Assembly: GCA_903845115.1 (NCBI GenBank)
Contig: CAIMWE010000236.1
Span: forward strand, 1 to 51,087
DNA length: 51,087 nt
Source of the DNA: an uncultured Acidobacteriota bacterium
GTDB taxonomy: Bacteria > Acidobacteriota > Thermoanaerobaculia > UBA5066
Direction: 5' to 3'
The translations under genes and the position numbers were made by a program. Numbering within the stretch: the first letter of the stretch is position 1; every line of letters starts with the position of its first letter. Shown piece by piece: positions 26,206-35,122 of the stretch. The notes beneath the pieces were generated by a model. That model made no database searches, had not been told where the DNA came from, and was given only the letters and a program-made list of their open reading frames with translations.

Positions 26206-28383
26206 ATGCGCCGTTCGCCTCTTCTCGCCCTCGTCCTGCTCTCGGTTCTCTCCCCGGCCCGCGGAGAGGAGCCGAAGGCGCGGCTGACCCTCGACCGGAT
26301 CACCGCTGTCCCGCCGCTCGCGGGGCAGGAGCTCCGGAGAGGACGGTGGCGGGACGACCGGCGGTTCACGTGGCTCTCGCCCGACGAGAGCGAGCCGAAC
26401 GGGCGGGTCTCGCTCCACCAGTTCGACTCCGTGGACGGGCGGACCGGAAAGCTCCTCGACCCTCCGGCCGTCTCCGTGGGAACCGAGGGAAAGCTGGCGG
26501 AGACGAGGCCCCTCCCGCTCTCGACGTACGAGTGGAACCCGGCCGGCACCGCCCTGCTCCTGAGCGGCGAGAACGACCTGTGGCTCCTGGAAGTCCCCTC
26601 GGGCTCCGTCAGACGCCTGACGCGCGGCGACGCCGCCGAGGAACACCCGGTCTTCTCCCCCGACGGTTCGCGCATCGCGTTCGTCAGGAGCCACGACCTG
26701 TGGACGGTGGAGGTCGCGAGCGGGCAGGAGACCCGCCTGACGACGACGGGGAGCGCGCACGTCCTGAACGGCGAGCTCGACTGGGTCTACGAGGAGGAGC
26801 TCGCGGGGCGCCGGAGCGGCCGGGCCTACGAGTGGTCGCCCGACTCCAGGTCGATCGCCTACCTTCGCCTCGACGAGAACCGCGTTCCCGAATACCCCAT
26901 CGTCGACTTCCTCCCGGTCCACGGGCAGGTACGGCAGCAGCGGTATCCGAAGGCGGGCGATCCGAACGCCATCCCTTCCCTCCACGTGGTCTCGCTCGAC
27001 GGGACCGAGACCGCGGAGGCCCGCCCGGTTCCCGACGACGTCTACATCGGACCCGGCGTCAGCTGGACGCCCGACTCGAGAGCGGTGGCCTGGGTCCACG
27101 TGAACCGCGCCCAGACCCGGGTCGAGTTCCGCCTTCTGGCCCGGGACGGCGGCCCGGCGCGGACGATCCTCGTCGAGGAGGACCCGGCCTGGATCAACGA
27201 GGTCGAGCCCCCCCGGTTCCTCGGCGACGGGTCGTTCCTCTTCCTCTCGGAGCGGTCCGGTTTCCTGCACCTCTGGCACGGGAGGACGGACGGGTCGGCT
27301 CCGCGTCCGGTGACGAGCGGGGCCTGGATGATCGACCGGGCGTGGGAGGTCGACGAGGCGGGCGGCGCCCTCCTGTTCAGCGCCACCGAGAAGGACCCCC
27401 GCGAGCGGCACGTCTACCGGGCGCGGCTCGACGGGAGCGGCCTGACGAGGCTGACGAAGGGACGCGGCGTCCACGTCCCCGTTTTCTCCCCCGGGGCGGC
27501 CCTCTTCGCCGACACGTTCTCGGACGTCGACACGCCGCCGGCGACGGTGGTCGCCCGCGGGGACGGGACCCTCCTGGGGACGGTTCACCAGCCGAAGGGC
27601 GCCTGGACCTCCTACCGGCTCGCCTCGACCGAGTTCCGGTCGTTCCGGGCACCCGACGGCACCCTGCTCCACGCCCGTCTCGTCCGGCCGGCCGGCTTCG
27701 ACCCTTCCCGGAAGTACCCGGTCATCGTCTCCGTGTACGGCGGGCCGCACGCGCAGCTCGTCGTCGACCGCTGGGGGGCCACCTCCTTCTTCGATCACCT
27801 CTGCGCCGAGAAGGGCTTCCTCGTCTGGTCGGTCGACAACCGTGGCTCGTGGGGGCGCGGGCACGCGTTCGAGACGCCGCTCCTGCGGCGGATGGGAGAG
27901 ACCGAGCTGAAGGACCAGCTGGCGGGAGTGGAGGAGCTCCGCAAGCTCCCCTTCGTCGACGGCTCGCGGATCGGGATCTCCGGCTGGTCGTACGGCGGCT
28001 TCCTCGCGCTGTATGCCGCCACGCACGCGGGAGGGACCTTCCGGTGCGCCGTCGCCGGCGCTCCCGTCACCGACTGGAGGTTCTACGACTCGATCTACAC
28101 GGAGCGGTACATGAAGCTCCCGTCCGAGAACGCGGCCGGATACCGGGACTCCTCCCCGCTGACCTCCGCCGACCGGCTCGGCTCGAAGCTCCTCGTCCTC
28201 CACGGGACCTCGGACGACAACGTCCACCTCCAGCAGACGGTCGCTCTCGTGGACGCGCTGACGAAGGCCCGCAAGGACTATTCCCTCGTCCTCCTCCCCG
28301 GACAGAAGCACGGGCCAAAAGACCCGGCTTCTCGTCTTTACGTGAACCAGCGGGTCCTGGAGTTTTTCGAGAAGAACCTCTGA
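26206..28383 (+). CDS. S9B prolyl dipeptidyl-peptidase (DPP-IV-like), secreted
   Basis: Serine exopeptidase cleaving X-Pro dipeptides. 725 residues from the ATG at 26206 with GGAGG five bases upstream. A signal peptide (LLALVLLSVLSPARG) is followed by an eight-bladed beta-propeller containing DWVYEEEL, the Glu-Glu pair that binds the substrate N-terminus in DPP-IV, and the alpha/beta-hydrolase domain from about residue 470. Nucleophile Ser595 in GWSYGG, Asp in GTSDDNVH and His in GQKHG complete the triad. It converges on the nucleotidyltransferase fusion gene 12 bases further on. Confidence 0.93.
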   Translation: MRRSPLLALVLLSVLSPARGEEPKARLTLDRITAVPPLAGQELRRGRWRDDRRFTWLSPDESEPNGRVSLHQFDSVDGRTGKLLDPPAVSVGTEGKLAETRPLPLSTYEWNPAGTALLLSGENDLWLLEVPSGSVRRLTRGDAAEEHPVFSPDGSRIAFVRSHDLWTVEVASGQETRLTTTGSAHVLNGELDWVYEEELAGRRSGRAYEWSPDSRSIAYLRLDENRVPEYPIVDFLPVHGQVRQQRYPKAGDPNAIPSLHVVSLDGTETAEARPVPDDVYIGPGVSWTPDSRAVAWVHVNRAQTRVEFRLLARDGGPARTILVEEDPAWINEVEPPRFLGDGSFLFLSERSGFLHLWHGRTDGSAPRPVTSGAWMIDRAWEVDEAGGALLFSATEKDPRERHVYRARLDGSGLTRLTKGRGVHVPVFSPGAALFADTFSDVDTPPATVVARGDGTLLGTVHQPKGAWTSYRLASTEFRSFRAPDGTLLHARLVRPAGFDPSRKYPVIVSVYGGPHAQLVVDRWGATSFFDHLCAEKGFLVWSVDNRGSWGRGHAFETPLLRRMGETELKDQLAGVEELRKLPFVDGSRIGISGWSYGGFLALYAATHAGGTFRCAVAGAPVTDWRFYDSIYTERYMKLPSENAAGYRDSSPLTSADRLGSKLLVLHGTSDDNVHLQQTVALVDALTKARKDYSLVLLPGQKHGPKDPASRLYVNQRVLEFFEKNL

Positions 28384-28395
28384 CGTCGACCCGAC

Positions 28396-29769
28396 CTACT
28401 TGGCCTCGACGTCCTCGACCTCGTCGGGGTTGAAGGCCCTGGGAGCGACCCATCCGTTCCTGCCGAACAGGGCGCCGAGGGCGAGGCGGACGAGCCCCGG
28501 GGTCTCGCGGCGCGCCTCGAACGCGTCCATCAACGCGGGAATCTCCGCCGGTGCCGCCGGCGGGACGAGCATCCGGGAGGGCGCGAGAAGGCCGACGAGG
28601 CCCTCGCGCCGAACGGAGCTCCAGCCCTCCCCGAGTCCGGCCTCTTCTGCCGGCGAGAGGGGCGCCACCCCGGCGAGGGCCAGCCGGCCCGAGGCGAGAG
28701 CGAGGACGAGGGGGAGATCCCGGAGGACCGGGACGGCGGTCTCGAACTGGAACGTCCGGATCGCCACCCTCACCGGAAGGCCGTCCGCCGCCGCCTCCGT
28801 TCCGTTCAGGTTCCACGTGACGGGACGGGTCGCGTGCCCGGCATTCGCGACGAAGCCCCACGCGAACGCGAGGGGCCAGAGCGGAAGGGAGGCGAGGAAC
28901 GCCACCAGCCCGACCGCCCGGTCGCCGAACGACGGAGCTGTCCGCCGGCCGGCACCGCGAGGGGGGAGGAGGTCGGTGAGCCAGGAAGCCGCTCCGTCGG
29001 CCGGCCGGACCACGAGGTTCCCGGAGACGACCGCGTTCTCGAGACTCACGCCGGCCGGGACGATGCTCCGGGGCAGGACGCTGACCTCGCGCAGCTTGGC
29101 GGTCGCGCAGACGATGGCTTCCTCCCCCACCGTCGTCCCCGCCTCGAGCACGGCCCCGGGATAGACGAACGCCCGCGGCGACACGGCCGGGGCCTCGGCC
29201 CGATCGATCTCCCGGTACGAGGCGACCGACTCGATCAGCCGGCACGGCCGCTCCAGGACGAGCCTCGCCTCGTTCTTCCGGGTCGTCCAGTCGGGCGACG
29301 CCGGCTCCAGGGGGAAGTCGGCCTTCTTCAGCGCCCCGGGGCTGACCTTCCACAGTCCGGCCGGGCGATCGGCAACGACCCCGGCGACGAGGGGCTCCGC
29401 GGCCTCCTCGGCCTTCTCCAGGAACTCCCCCACCAGCTCGTGGTTCCCGACGTCCCCCCGCAGGACGAGGGTTTTGCCGTCCAGCCGGTGCTCCAGGCGC
29501 CGCAGGACGTCGCCGGTCGACTCTTCGCCCTCGCGGCGGACGTACTCGAGCGCGATCCCCCACCGGATCCCCTTTCCGAACCGGCGCTGCAGCTCCTCTC
29601 CCCGGGGGCCGGTCACGACGAGCGCCGACCGGATCCCGGCGGAGACGAGCGCCAGGAGCATCCGCTCGAAGACGGGAACGGCCTGGACCGGGAGGAGGGC
29701 GGGGATCGTGCGGGAGCCGAGCGGGCCGAACGCGGAGCCGTCGCGGTCGGCGAGGAGAACGGTTGTCAT
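28396..29769 (-). CDS. Nucleotidyltransferase-like / beta-helix / sugar-transferase-like fusion protein
   Basis: 457 residues with three parts. Residues ~1-150 resemble a sugar-phosphate nucleotidyltransferase (MTTVLLADRDGSAFGPLGSRTIPALLPV, ALVVTGPRGEEL), but the G-x-G-T-R-L loop is replaced by DGSAFG. Residues ~185-250 show hexapeptide left-handed beta-helix turns (AFVYPGAVLEAGTTVGEEAIV). Residues ~270-420 resemble the membrane-embedded polyprenyl-phosphate sugar transferase domain (hydrophobic AVGLVAFLASLPLWPLAFAWGF, then DLPLVLALASGRLALAGVAPLS, equivalent to LPQLWNVLKGDMSLVGPRP), but the KFRTM motif is absent. No ribosome-binding site precedes the ATG; see the adjacent promoter. Function unknown, probably in surface polysaccharide synthesis. 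Confidence 0.65.
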   Translation of the reverse strand: MTTVLLADRDGSAFGPLGSRTIPALLPVQAVPVFERMLLALVSAGIRSALVVTGPRGEELQRRFGKGIRWGIALEYVRREGEESTGDVLRRLEHRLDGKTLVLRGDVGNHELVGEFLEKAEEAAEPLVAGVVADRPAGLWKVSPGALKKADFPLEPASPDWTTRKNEARLVLERPCRLIESVASYREIDRAEAPAVSPRAFVYPGAVLEAGTTVGEEAIVCATAKLREVSVLPRSIVPAGVSLENAVVSGNLVVRPADGAASWLTDLLPPRGAGRRTAPSFGDRAVGLVAFLASLPLWPLAFAWGFVANAGHATRPVTWNLNGTEAAADGLPVRVAIRTFQFETAVPVLRDLPLVLALASGRLALAGVAPLSPAEEAGLGEGWSSVRREGLVGLLAPSRMLVPPAAPAEIPALMDAFEARRETPGLVRLALGALFGRNGWVAPRAFNPDEVEDVEAK

Positions 29770-29778
29770 TGACGGCGG

Positions 29779-29784
29779 ATTATG
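29779..29784 (-). promoter_or_regulatory. Candidate -10 box giving a leaderless transcript
   Basis: CATAAT on the minus strand ends nine bases before the ATG at 29769, with no Shine-Dalgarno in between. A start site at or next to the ATG would make the message leaderless. It overlaps the stop region of the GT39-like gene upstream, so it would be an internal promoter. Confidence 0.3.
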
Positions 29785-31552
29785 AGGGAGGCGGCAACGT
29801 GCCGCGGGAGACGAAGACCCTGAAGCCGAGTTTCCTCCCCGCGCGCGCCTCGACCTGAGGGGAGACCTCGTCGGTGGCCGACTCCAGCCAGTCGCGGACC
29901 CGGCGCGGCGGTGTCGCCAGACCGATGGGGCCCGCTCCCTGCGTGACCCAGAACACCGGCGAATCCGCGGAGGCCTGGGCGGGGTCCTCGATACCCACCC
30001 ACGTCCGGCCGCGGCGGAAGAGGTGAAAGGCGAGGGCGTCCGGGTCCGGGGCGACGAACGACAGGTCCCCGGGCCTCCGGCGCGCGACGAGCGGAGCGAT
30101 CTGGTCCGCCGTCTCTCGGATCCCGATTCGGTGGGTGAGGAGGTCGCGGCGGATGAAGCCGGCCGATTCCACCCCGGCCGCCACCAGGAGGACGGAGAGG
30201 ACGGCCAGGGCGAGCCTTCCCGAGAGGAGGGAGCCGGACCGGCGGGAAAGCAGGAAGACCGCGCCCGCCGCCGTGGCGGCGATGGACGCCAGGACCGCTC
30301 CCGACGAGAGCGGCGCCTGCCGGCCGCCGAAGAGAGGGTCGTTCGGGAAGGCCATCAGGTAGGCCGCCGCGACGAGGACGAGGAGACCGGAGGAGAGGGC
30401 CGCGACGATCTCGGCTCGACGCTGCCCCGGCGACTCCGAGGGAGAGAGGAGGGCGGCGCTCCCGAACCCGACGAAGGCGGCCATCGCCGGCATGACGAGG
30501 GTCGACGAGAGCTGGAGCGTTCCGGAGACCGCCACGGCGACGAGGAGCTCGACGCCGTAGACCACCCAGAGGATCGTGTGGGAGAGGCGGCGCTCGCCGG
30601 TGGTCGCCCCGGACGCCGACTCCTCCTCCCCGATCTGGCGGGAGAGATACGCGATCCCCACGCCGGCGAGCGGGAGGAACAGGAAGAGCGTTCCCACGAG
30701 CGTCCGGAGGTCCGCGCCGAACGCCGTCGGCTCGAGCGCCCCCCGCGTCCAGTCCCCCGCCGCACCGAAGGCGCTCCGGAACTGGAACGAGAAGGCGGCC
30801 GGACGGAGCGCGGCGATCAGGAGAAGGTGGGAGCCGCCCACCGCCAGGAAGGTCCCGGCGAGGAGGGCGGCTGTCAGGCGGGAGCGGCCGAGGGAGAGGA
30901 CCCGCCGGCGGGCGAGCAGCGCGAGCACGAGAGGCGCGAGGAAGAGGCCGACGGCATGCCCTTTCGAGAGGAAGCCCAGCCCGAAGAACGCTCCGGCGAG
31001 CGCCCCTTCCCACGGAGAGTCCTCCTCGAAGGCGCGGAGCCCGAAGATGATCCCTCCCAGGCCCAGGGCCACGAGGGCCGGCTCGGCGGACGCGGCCCGC
31101 GAGGAGGAGACGAGCGGCGGGAAGAGGGCCGCGAAGGCGCCGGCCAGGTGCCCCGCGGGCTGCCCGTAGCTCCGCCGGACGATTCGCTCGAGGACGAAGG
31201 CCCCCACGAGCCCGGCGAAGACCGAGGGGAGACGGATCGCCCACTCCTCCGCCCCGAAGACGCGGACGACGAGGCTCAGCAGAGCCGGGAAAAAGACCGG
31301 CGTCCCCGACGGCGGACCGAGCGGCGTCCGGGAGAGGCCGAGGAACTGCTCGAATCCTCCCTCGACGAGATTGCGCGCGCCCACGACCCACGGCCCCTCG
31401 TCGGGCCCGAAGAGGTCCGGCACGCCGAGCTGGACGAGGCGGAGCAGCGCTCCCGCGAGGAGCGCCGTCGCGAACAGCAGGCGACCCGAGGCGCCGGGTC
31501 CTTCCGGAAGCGCGCTCTGGCGGGATTCCACGGGCCGGGAGTATACGGACAC
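29780..31552 (-). CDS. GT39-like membrane glycosyltransferase (ArnT/PMT family)
   Basis: 590-residue polytopic membrane protein with about 12 hydrophobic helices. The Asp-Glu pair in FGPDEGPW (Asp51-Glu52), in the first periplasmic loop after helix 1, is the catalytic signature of ArnT/PMT-type enzymes that transfer sugar from a polyprenyl-phosphate donor. The C-terminal ~80 residues form a soluble domain. The GTG at 31552 has GAAAGG four bases upstream. It diverges from the GT2 gene, with 32 bases between the starts. Acceptor unknown (protein, lipid A or glycan). Confidence 0.8.
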   Translation of the reverse strand: MSVYSRPVESRQSALPEGPGASGRLLFATALLAGALLRLVQLGVPDLFGPDEGPWVVGARNLVEGGFEQFLGLSRTPLGPPSGTPVFFPALLSLVVRVFGAEEWAIRLPSVFAGLVGAFVLERIVRRSYGQPAGHLAGAFAALFPPLVSSSRAASAEPALVALGLGGIIFGLRAFEEDSPWEGALAGAFFGLGFLSKGHAVGLFLAPLVLALLARRRVLSLGRSRLTAALLAGTFLAVGGSHLLLIAALRPAAFSFQFRSAFGAAGDWTRGALEPTAFGADLRTLVGTLFLFLPLAGVGIAYLSRQIGEEESASGATTGERRLSHTILWVVYGVELLVAVAVSGTLQLSSTLVMPAMAAFVGFGSAALLSPSESPGQRRAEIVAALSSGLLVLVAAAYLMAFPNDPLFGGRQAPLSSGAVLASIAATAAGAVFLLSRRSGSLLSGRLALAVLSVLLVAAGVESAGFIRRDLLTHRIGIRETADQIAPLVARRRPGDLSFVAPDPDALAFHLFRRGRTWVGIEDPAQASADSPVFWVTQGAGPIGLATPPRRVRDWLESATDEVSPQVEARAGRKLGFRVFVSRGTLPPPS

Positions 31553-31584
31553 CGGGCCTTTCGAGACGCGGTACTCTGTCCCGG

Positions 31585-32430
31585 ATGGCCCACGCCGGCT
31601 CGCGATCGGGGAAAAGCACAGGGGCCGTGGACGAGCGTTCCCGGCTCTCCGTCACGTTGATCGCGAGGGACGAGGAGGACCGGCTGCCCGACGCTCTCGC
31701 GTCCGTCGCGTTCGCCGACGAGGTGGTCGTGGTCGTCGATCGGGCGTCGACCGACCGGACCGAGGAGATCGCGAGAAACTTCGGTGCCAGGGTCCTCGTC
31801 CGGACGTTCGAGGGGTTCGGCGACCAGAAGAACGCGGCCCAGGAGGCGGCCCGAGGTCCGTGGATCCTCTCGCTGGACGCCGACGAGATCGTCTCCCCGG
31901 GCCTGGCCCTCGAGATCCGCGCCCGCCTGCTCGAGCTCGCGAAGGAGGGGGGCGGCACCCCCGGGGTCGTCGCCTTCCGGATCCCGATCCTCCTGGAGTT
32001 TCTCGGCCGCCCTCTCCGGTTCGGCCGGGACACCATCGTGCGGCCGATCCGCCTCTATCACCGGGACCACGCCCGCTTCAGCCTGGACCCGATCCACGAG
32101 AAGGTCCTCGTCCGCGGCCGGCTCGACGCCTTCGACGAGTCGATCCTCCACCACTCCTACCGCGACCTGACGCACTACCTCGAGAAGCTGGACCTCTACA
32201 CGACGCTCGCCGCGGAATCGAAGCGGAGCGCCGGACGCTCCGGGCCGCGCTTCCTCCCTCTCCGGGTGGCCTGGGAGTTCTTCGACCGCGCCTTCCTGCG
32301 GCTCGCCATCCTCGACGGGGCGCCCGGCCTGACCTTCGCGGTCCTCTCGGCCACGAACACGCTGCTGAAGTACCTGAAGCTGGCCGAGCTGTCCGAGGGA
32401 GCCGGAGCGGGACGCCGGTCCTCACGATGA
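31585..32430 (+). CDS. Family 2 glycosyltransferase (WaaE/KdtX-like)
   Basis: 281-residue GT-A enzyme, cytoplasmic. It has the nucleotide-sugar-binding start SVTLIARDEEDRLPDAL, then EVVVVVDRASTDRTEEIA and the metal-binding SLDADE (Asp98, Asp100). The HEKVLVRGR and LHHSYRDLTHYLEKLDLYTTLAA segments are typical of the WaaE group that adds glucose or related sugars to lipopolysaccharide core. Its stop overlaps the start of the deacetylase gene (ATGA), so the two are translationally coupled. Confidence 0.87.
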   Translation: MAHAGSRSGKSTGAVDERSRLSVTLIARDEEDRLPDALASVAFADEVVVVVDRASTDRTEEIARNFGARVLVRTFEGFGDQKNAAQEAARGPWILSLDADEIVSPGLALEIRARLLELAKEGGGTPGVVAFRIPILLEFLGRPLRFGRDTIVRPIRLYHRDHARFSLDPIHEKVLVRGRLDAFDESILHHSYRDLTHYLEKLDLYTTLAAESKRSAGRSGPRFLPLRVAWEFFDRAFLRLAILDGAPGLTFAVLSATNTLLKYLKLAELSEGAGAGRRSSR

Positions 32431-33209
32431 TCGAGGCGGTCGGCGCCGCCGCGAGCCTCTCCGCCCTGGCGTTCTCGCTACGATTTCACTGGTGGCGCCC
32501 CGCGAGACGGGGCGTCCCGATCCTCATGTACCACCAGGTCGGTCCCCACCGGACCGGCTCGGCGCTCAACAAGTGGCGCGTTCCCGGACACGCGTTTCGC
32601 CGCCAGGTCGAGTGGCTCGCGCGAAAGGGCTACCGGGGCATCTCTCTCCGGGGCCTCCTCGAGGGGGAGCGTCCGGGGCCGGAGAAGCCGGTCGTGATCA
32701 CCTTCGACGACGGGTTCGACGGGGTCCGGACGGTGGGCCTTCCGATCCTCCGCGAGCACGGCTTCCTCGCGACGGTCTTCGTCGTCGCCGGGCGGCTGGG
32801 CGGCATCGACGACTGGAACGACGAGCGTCCCGGGGAGAGGCTGGTGGACGCCGACGGGATCCGCGAGCTCGCCGCCGGGGGGCTCGAGATCGGGTCGCAC
32901 GGGATGAACCACCGGAACCTGATCGGGCTCGACGAGGAATCGCTCGCCCTGGAGACCGCGGGAAGCCGGCGGGTCCTGGAGGAAGTCGCGGGCGCGCCGG
33001 TTCGGTCCTTCTGCTATCCATTCGGCGGGTTCGACGACCGAGCAGCGGAGGCCGTGCGCGGAGCCGGCTACCGGGCGGCGACCGTGATCCGGAGCGGACT
33101 CGGCGACCCCGCCGGGGATCTCTACCGCTTACGGCGCATCCCCGTCCGCGGGACCGATCCCTTTCTCGACTTCGCCCTCGCTCTGACCCGTGGCCGGTCG
33201 AAGTTCTAG
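32427..33209 (+). CDS. Polysaccharide deacetylase (NodB/CE4 family), membrane-anchored
   Basis: 260 residues. The N-terminal hydrophobic stretch (VGAAASLSALAFSLRFHW) suggests an anchor or uncleaved signal. NodB domain motifs: YHQVG, ITFDDGFDG with the catalytic and metal Asp94/Asp95, SHGMNH with metal ligands His158 and His162, and SFCYPFGGFDD. CE4 enzymes remove N- or O-acetyl groups from surface polysaccharides or peptidoglycan. Coupled to the GT2 gene by an ATGA overlap; its stop shares the palindrome CTAG with the opposing response-regulator gene. Confidence 0.9.
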   Translation: MIEAVGAAASLSALAFSLRFHWWRPARRGVPILMYHQVGPHRTGSALNKWRVPGHAFRRQVEWLARKGYRGISLRGLLEGERPGPEKPVVITFDDGFDGVRTVGLPILREHGFLATVFVVAGRLGGIDDWNDERPGERLVDADGIRELAAGGLEIGSHGMNHRNLIGLDEESLALETAGSRRVLEEVAGAPVRSFCYPFGGFDDRAAEAVRGAGYRAATVIRSGLGDPAGDLYRLRRIPVRGTDPFLDFALALTRGRSKF

Positions 33210-33598
33210 CCCGGGGTCTCCGGCCCGCCGCCCACCGCGTCCGCGAGCCGCCGGAGGATCTCCTCCTCGTCGAACGGCTTCGTCAGGTAGGCGTCCGCTC
33301 CCGCCGCCAGGCCTTCGCGCTCGTCCTTCTTCTGGCCCCGGGCTGTCAACAGGATGACGTGAGTCGAGCGGAGGGACGGATCGCCCTTCACCTCCCGGCA
33401 CACCTGCAAGCCGTCCTTGCGGGGCATCTCGATGTCCAGGAGGACCGCCGCGGGCCTCCGGCTCCGGATCAACGAGAGCGCCTCCTCGCCGTTGGCCGCG
33501 AGGAGGACCGTGTACCCCTCCGACTCGAGGATGTACGCGGCCGTCTCCCGGATCGACGGCTCGTCGTCGGCGATCAGGACCGTCGGCGGAAGCGGCAT
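33206..33598 (-). CDS. Single-domain response regulator (REC)
   Basis: 130 residues, only a receiver domain with no output domain. The acidic pocket is Asp11-Asp12 (IADDE), the phosphorylation site is Asp55 (VLLDIEMP), Thr85 (LLTAR) and Lys107 (LTKPFD) complete the active site. It follows the PP2C gene with only three bases between (33599-33601) and so belongs to the kinase-phosphatase operon, where it could act as a phosphate sink or bind a partner such as the Hpt protein. Confidence 0.88.
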   Translation of the reverse strand: MPLPPTVLIADDEPSIRETAAYILESEGYTVLLAANGEEALSLIRSRRPAAVLLDIEMPRKDGLQVCREVKGDPSLRSTHVILLTARGQKKDEREGLAAGADAYLTKPFDEEEILRRLADAVGGGPETPG

Positions 33599-33601
33599 GG
33601 C

Positions 33602-35122
33602 CTAATCGCCTCCCTGACGGTGGAGGACGAGGAAGGTGACGTCGTCGTTCGTCCGGCGTTGACCCAGGTGGCCCGCCAGCGCGGCGCGGAGCCCGACCGA
33701 GGTCTCCTCCGCGGTCTCCCGGCGCGGCCGGGAGGCGAGCCACCCCATCAGCCGCTCCTCGCCGAACGGCCCGGCCGGCCCTTCCGCCTCGGTCACGCCG
33801 TCGGTGAAGAGGAGAAGCCGGTCGCCCGGCTCGAGGGTCACGTGGTCCTCCCGGTAGACCTCCTCCTCGATGATCCCCGCCGGCGCCCCGCCCAGGCCGA
33901 ACGCGGTGACGGTCCCGCCCCGGCCCTGCACGAGGGCCGGGGGGTGCCCGAGGGAGCAGAGGCTCGCCCTTCCGTCGCCGTCCACCTGGATCAGCGCGGC
34001 GGTCAGGTAGAGGCCGGAATCGCCCGCGTCGGCGACCATCAGGTCGTTCAGGGACCGGGCCGCTTCCGCCGGAGAGAGGTCCATCGAGACCAGGACCCGG
34101 AGTGCGGCGTTCATCGAGGCCATCAGCAGAGCGGCCGAGATGCCGTGCCCGGACACGTCGCAGACCGCTGCCCAGAGGCCCCGCCCGCCCCGTTCGGCGA
34201 CCTGGAAAAAGTCGCCACCGACCCACGCCGCCGGCTCGCACATGCCGAAGACCTCGAAGCCGGGGATGCGGAACGGGCCGCGGGGAAGGAGAGCCCGCTG
34301 GATCGTCGCCGCGATCTCCAGCTCTCGCTTCACCGCCTCGGACCGGCGGGCCTCCTCCAGGAGCCGGACGTTGTCGAAGGCGATCCCGGCCTGCGCGGCG
34401 ATGGCCACGATGAGCTTCTCGTCCTTGGCCCGGAACGGCCTTCCCCCGTGGCGGTCGGTCACGTTGATGACGCCGATGGGGATTCCGTTCGACAGGATCG
34501 GGACCGAGAGGAACGAGCTCGCCCTGGCGTCCCGGTGGAGGAGCCCGGCGAGGTCTTCCCCTTCCTCGATCGTGGCGGTGTCCTCGACCAGGATCGCCTC
34601 GCCCGTCCGGTACACCCGGTCGGCGATCCCTCTCTGCGGAACGACGGTGCCGATGTGGAAGGACGGGCCGGGCCCGATTGCCGCCGTCACGACCAGCCGC
34701 CCGTCTTCACGTGAGAGGAGGATCGAGGCGCGCGAGACCCCGAAGAGCCGGGCGATCCTCCCCAGGAGCTTCCGCGCGGTCTCCTCCCGCGTCGCCTGGA
34801 CCGTCATCGAGGTCGCCACTCCCGTCAGGAAGTTCAGCTCCTTCCACAGCCGCGCGGTCTGAGCGGCGAGGTCCCGCCGGGCCAGCCGGTGCTGGGAGAG
34901 GAGCGAGAGGAGCTCGGCCGCCTCGTGGACGCGGGCCTGCTCCTGCCCGCAGGCCGCGCCGCGCAGGGCCACCCGGGCGATCTCCTCGCCGTTCGCGATC
35001 ACCGGCTCGCCGTCGCCGCCCGGCGGCGAGGCCTCGAGCGGGAGGTTCGTGAGCAGCCGGAGCGAGGCGAGCCATCCCGCGAGGTCGTCGGCCGTGATGT
35101 TCGCCGCGACGTCCGGCATCAC
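33602..35122 (-). CDS. GAF-domain PP2C-type (SpoIIE/RsbU-like) serine phosphatase
   Basis: 506 residues, soluble. The N-terminal ~100 residues are helical; a GAF sensor domain follows at ~105-275 (LARLFGVSRASILLSREDGRLVV, SVPILSNGIPIGVINVTDR), then a coiled linker and an SpoIIE-type PP2C domain at ~300-505 with EIAATIQRALLPRG, WVGGDFFQV, AVCDVSGHGISAALLM, LLLFTDGVTEAEG and NDDVTFLVL; the Asp residues in GGD, CDV and TDG bind Mn/Mg. Such enzymes usually dephosphorylate anti-anti-sigma factors, but none is in this window. GTG at 35122 overlaps the kinase stop; ATG at 35119 is equally possible. Confidence 0.9.
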   Translation of the reverse strand: MMPDVAANITADDLAGWLASLRLLTNLPLEASPPGGDGEPVIANGEEIARVALRGAACGQEQARVHEAAELLSLLSQHRLARRDLAAQTARLWKELNFLTGVATSMTVQATREETARKLLGRIARLFGVSRASILLSREDGRLVVTAAIGPGPSFHIGTVVPQRGIADRVYRTGEAILVEDTATIEEGEDLAGLLHRDARASSFLSVPILSNGIPIGVINVTDRHGGRPFRAKDEKLIVAIAAQAGIAFDNVRLLEEARRSEAVKRELEIAATIQRALLPRGPFRIPGFEVFGMCEPAAWVGGDFFQVAERGGRGLWAAVCDVSGHGISAALLMASMNAALRVLVSMDLSPAEAARSLNDLMVADAGDSGLYLTAALIQVDGDGRASLCSLGHPPALVQGRGGTVTAFGLGGAPAGIIEEEVYREDHVTLEPGDRLLLFTDGVTEAEGPAGPFGEERLMGWLASRPRRETAEETSVGLRAALAGHLGQRRTNDDVTFLVLHRQGGD

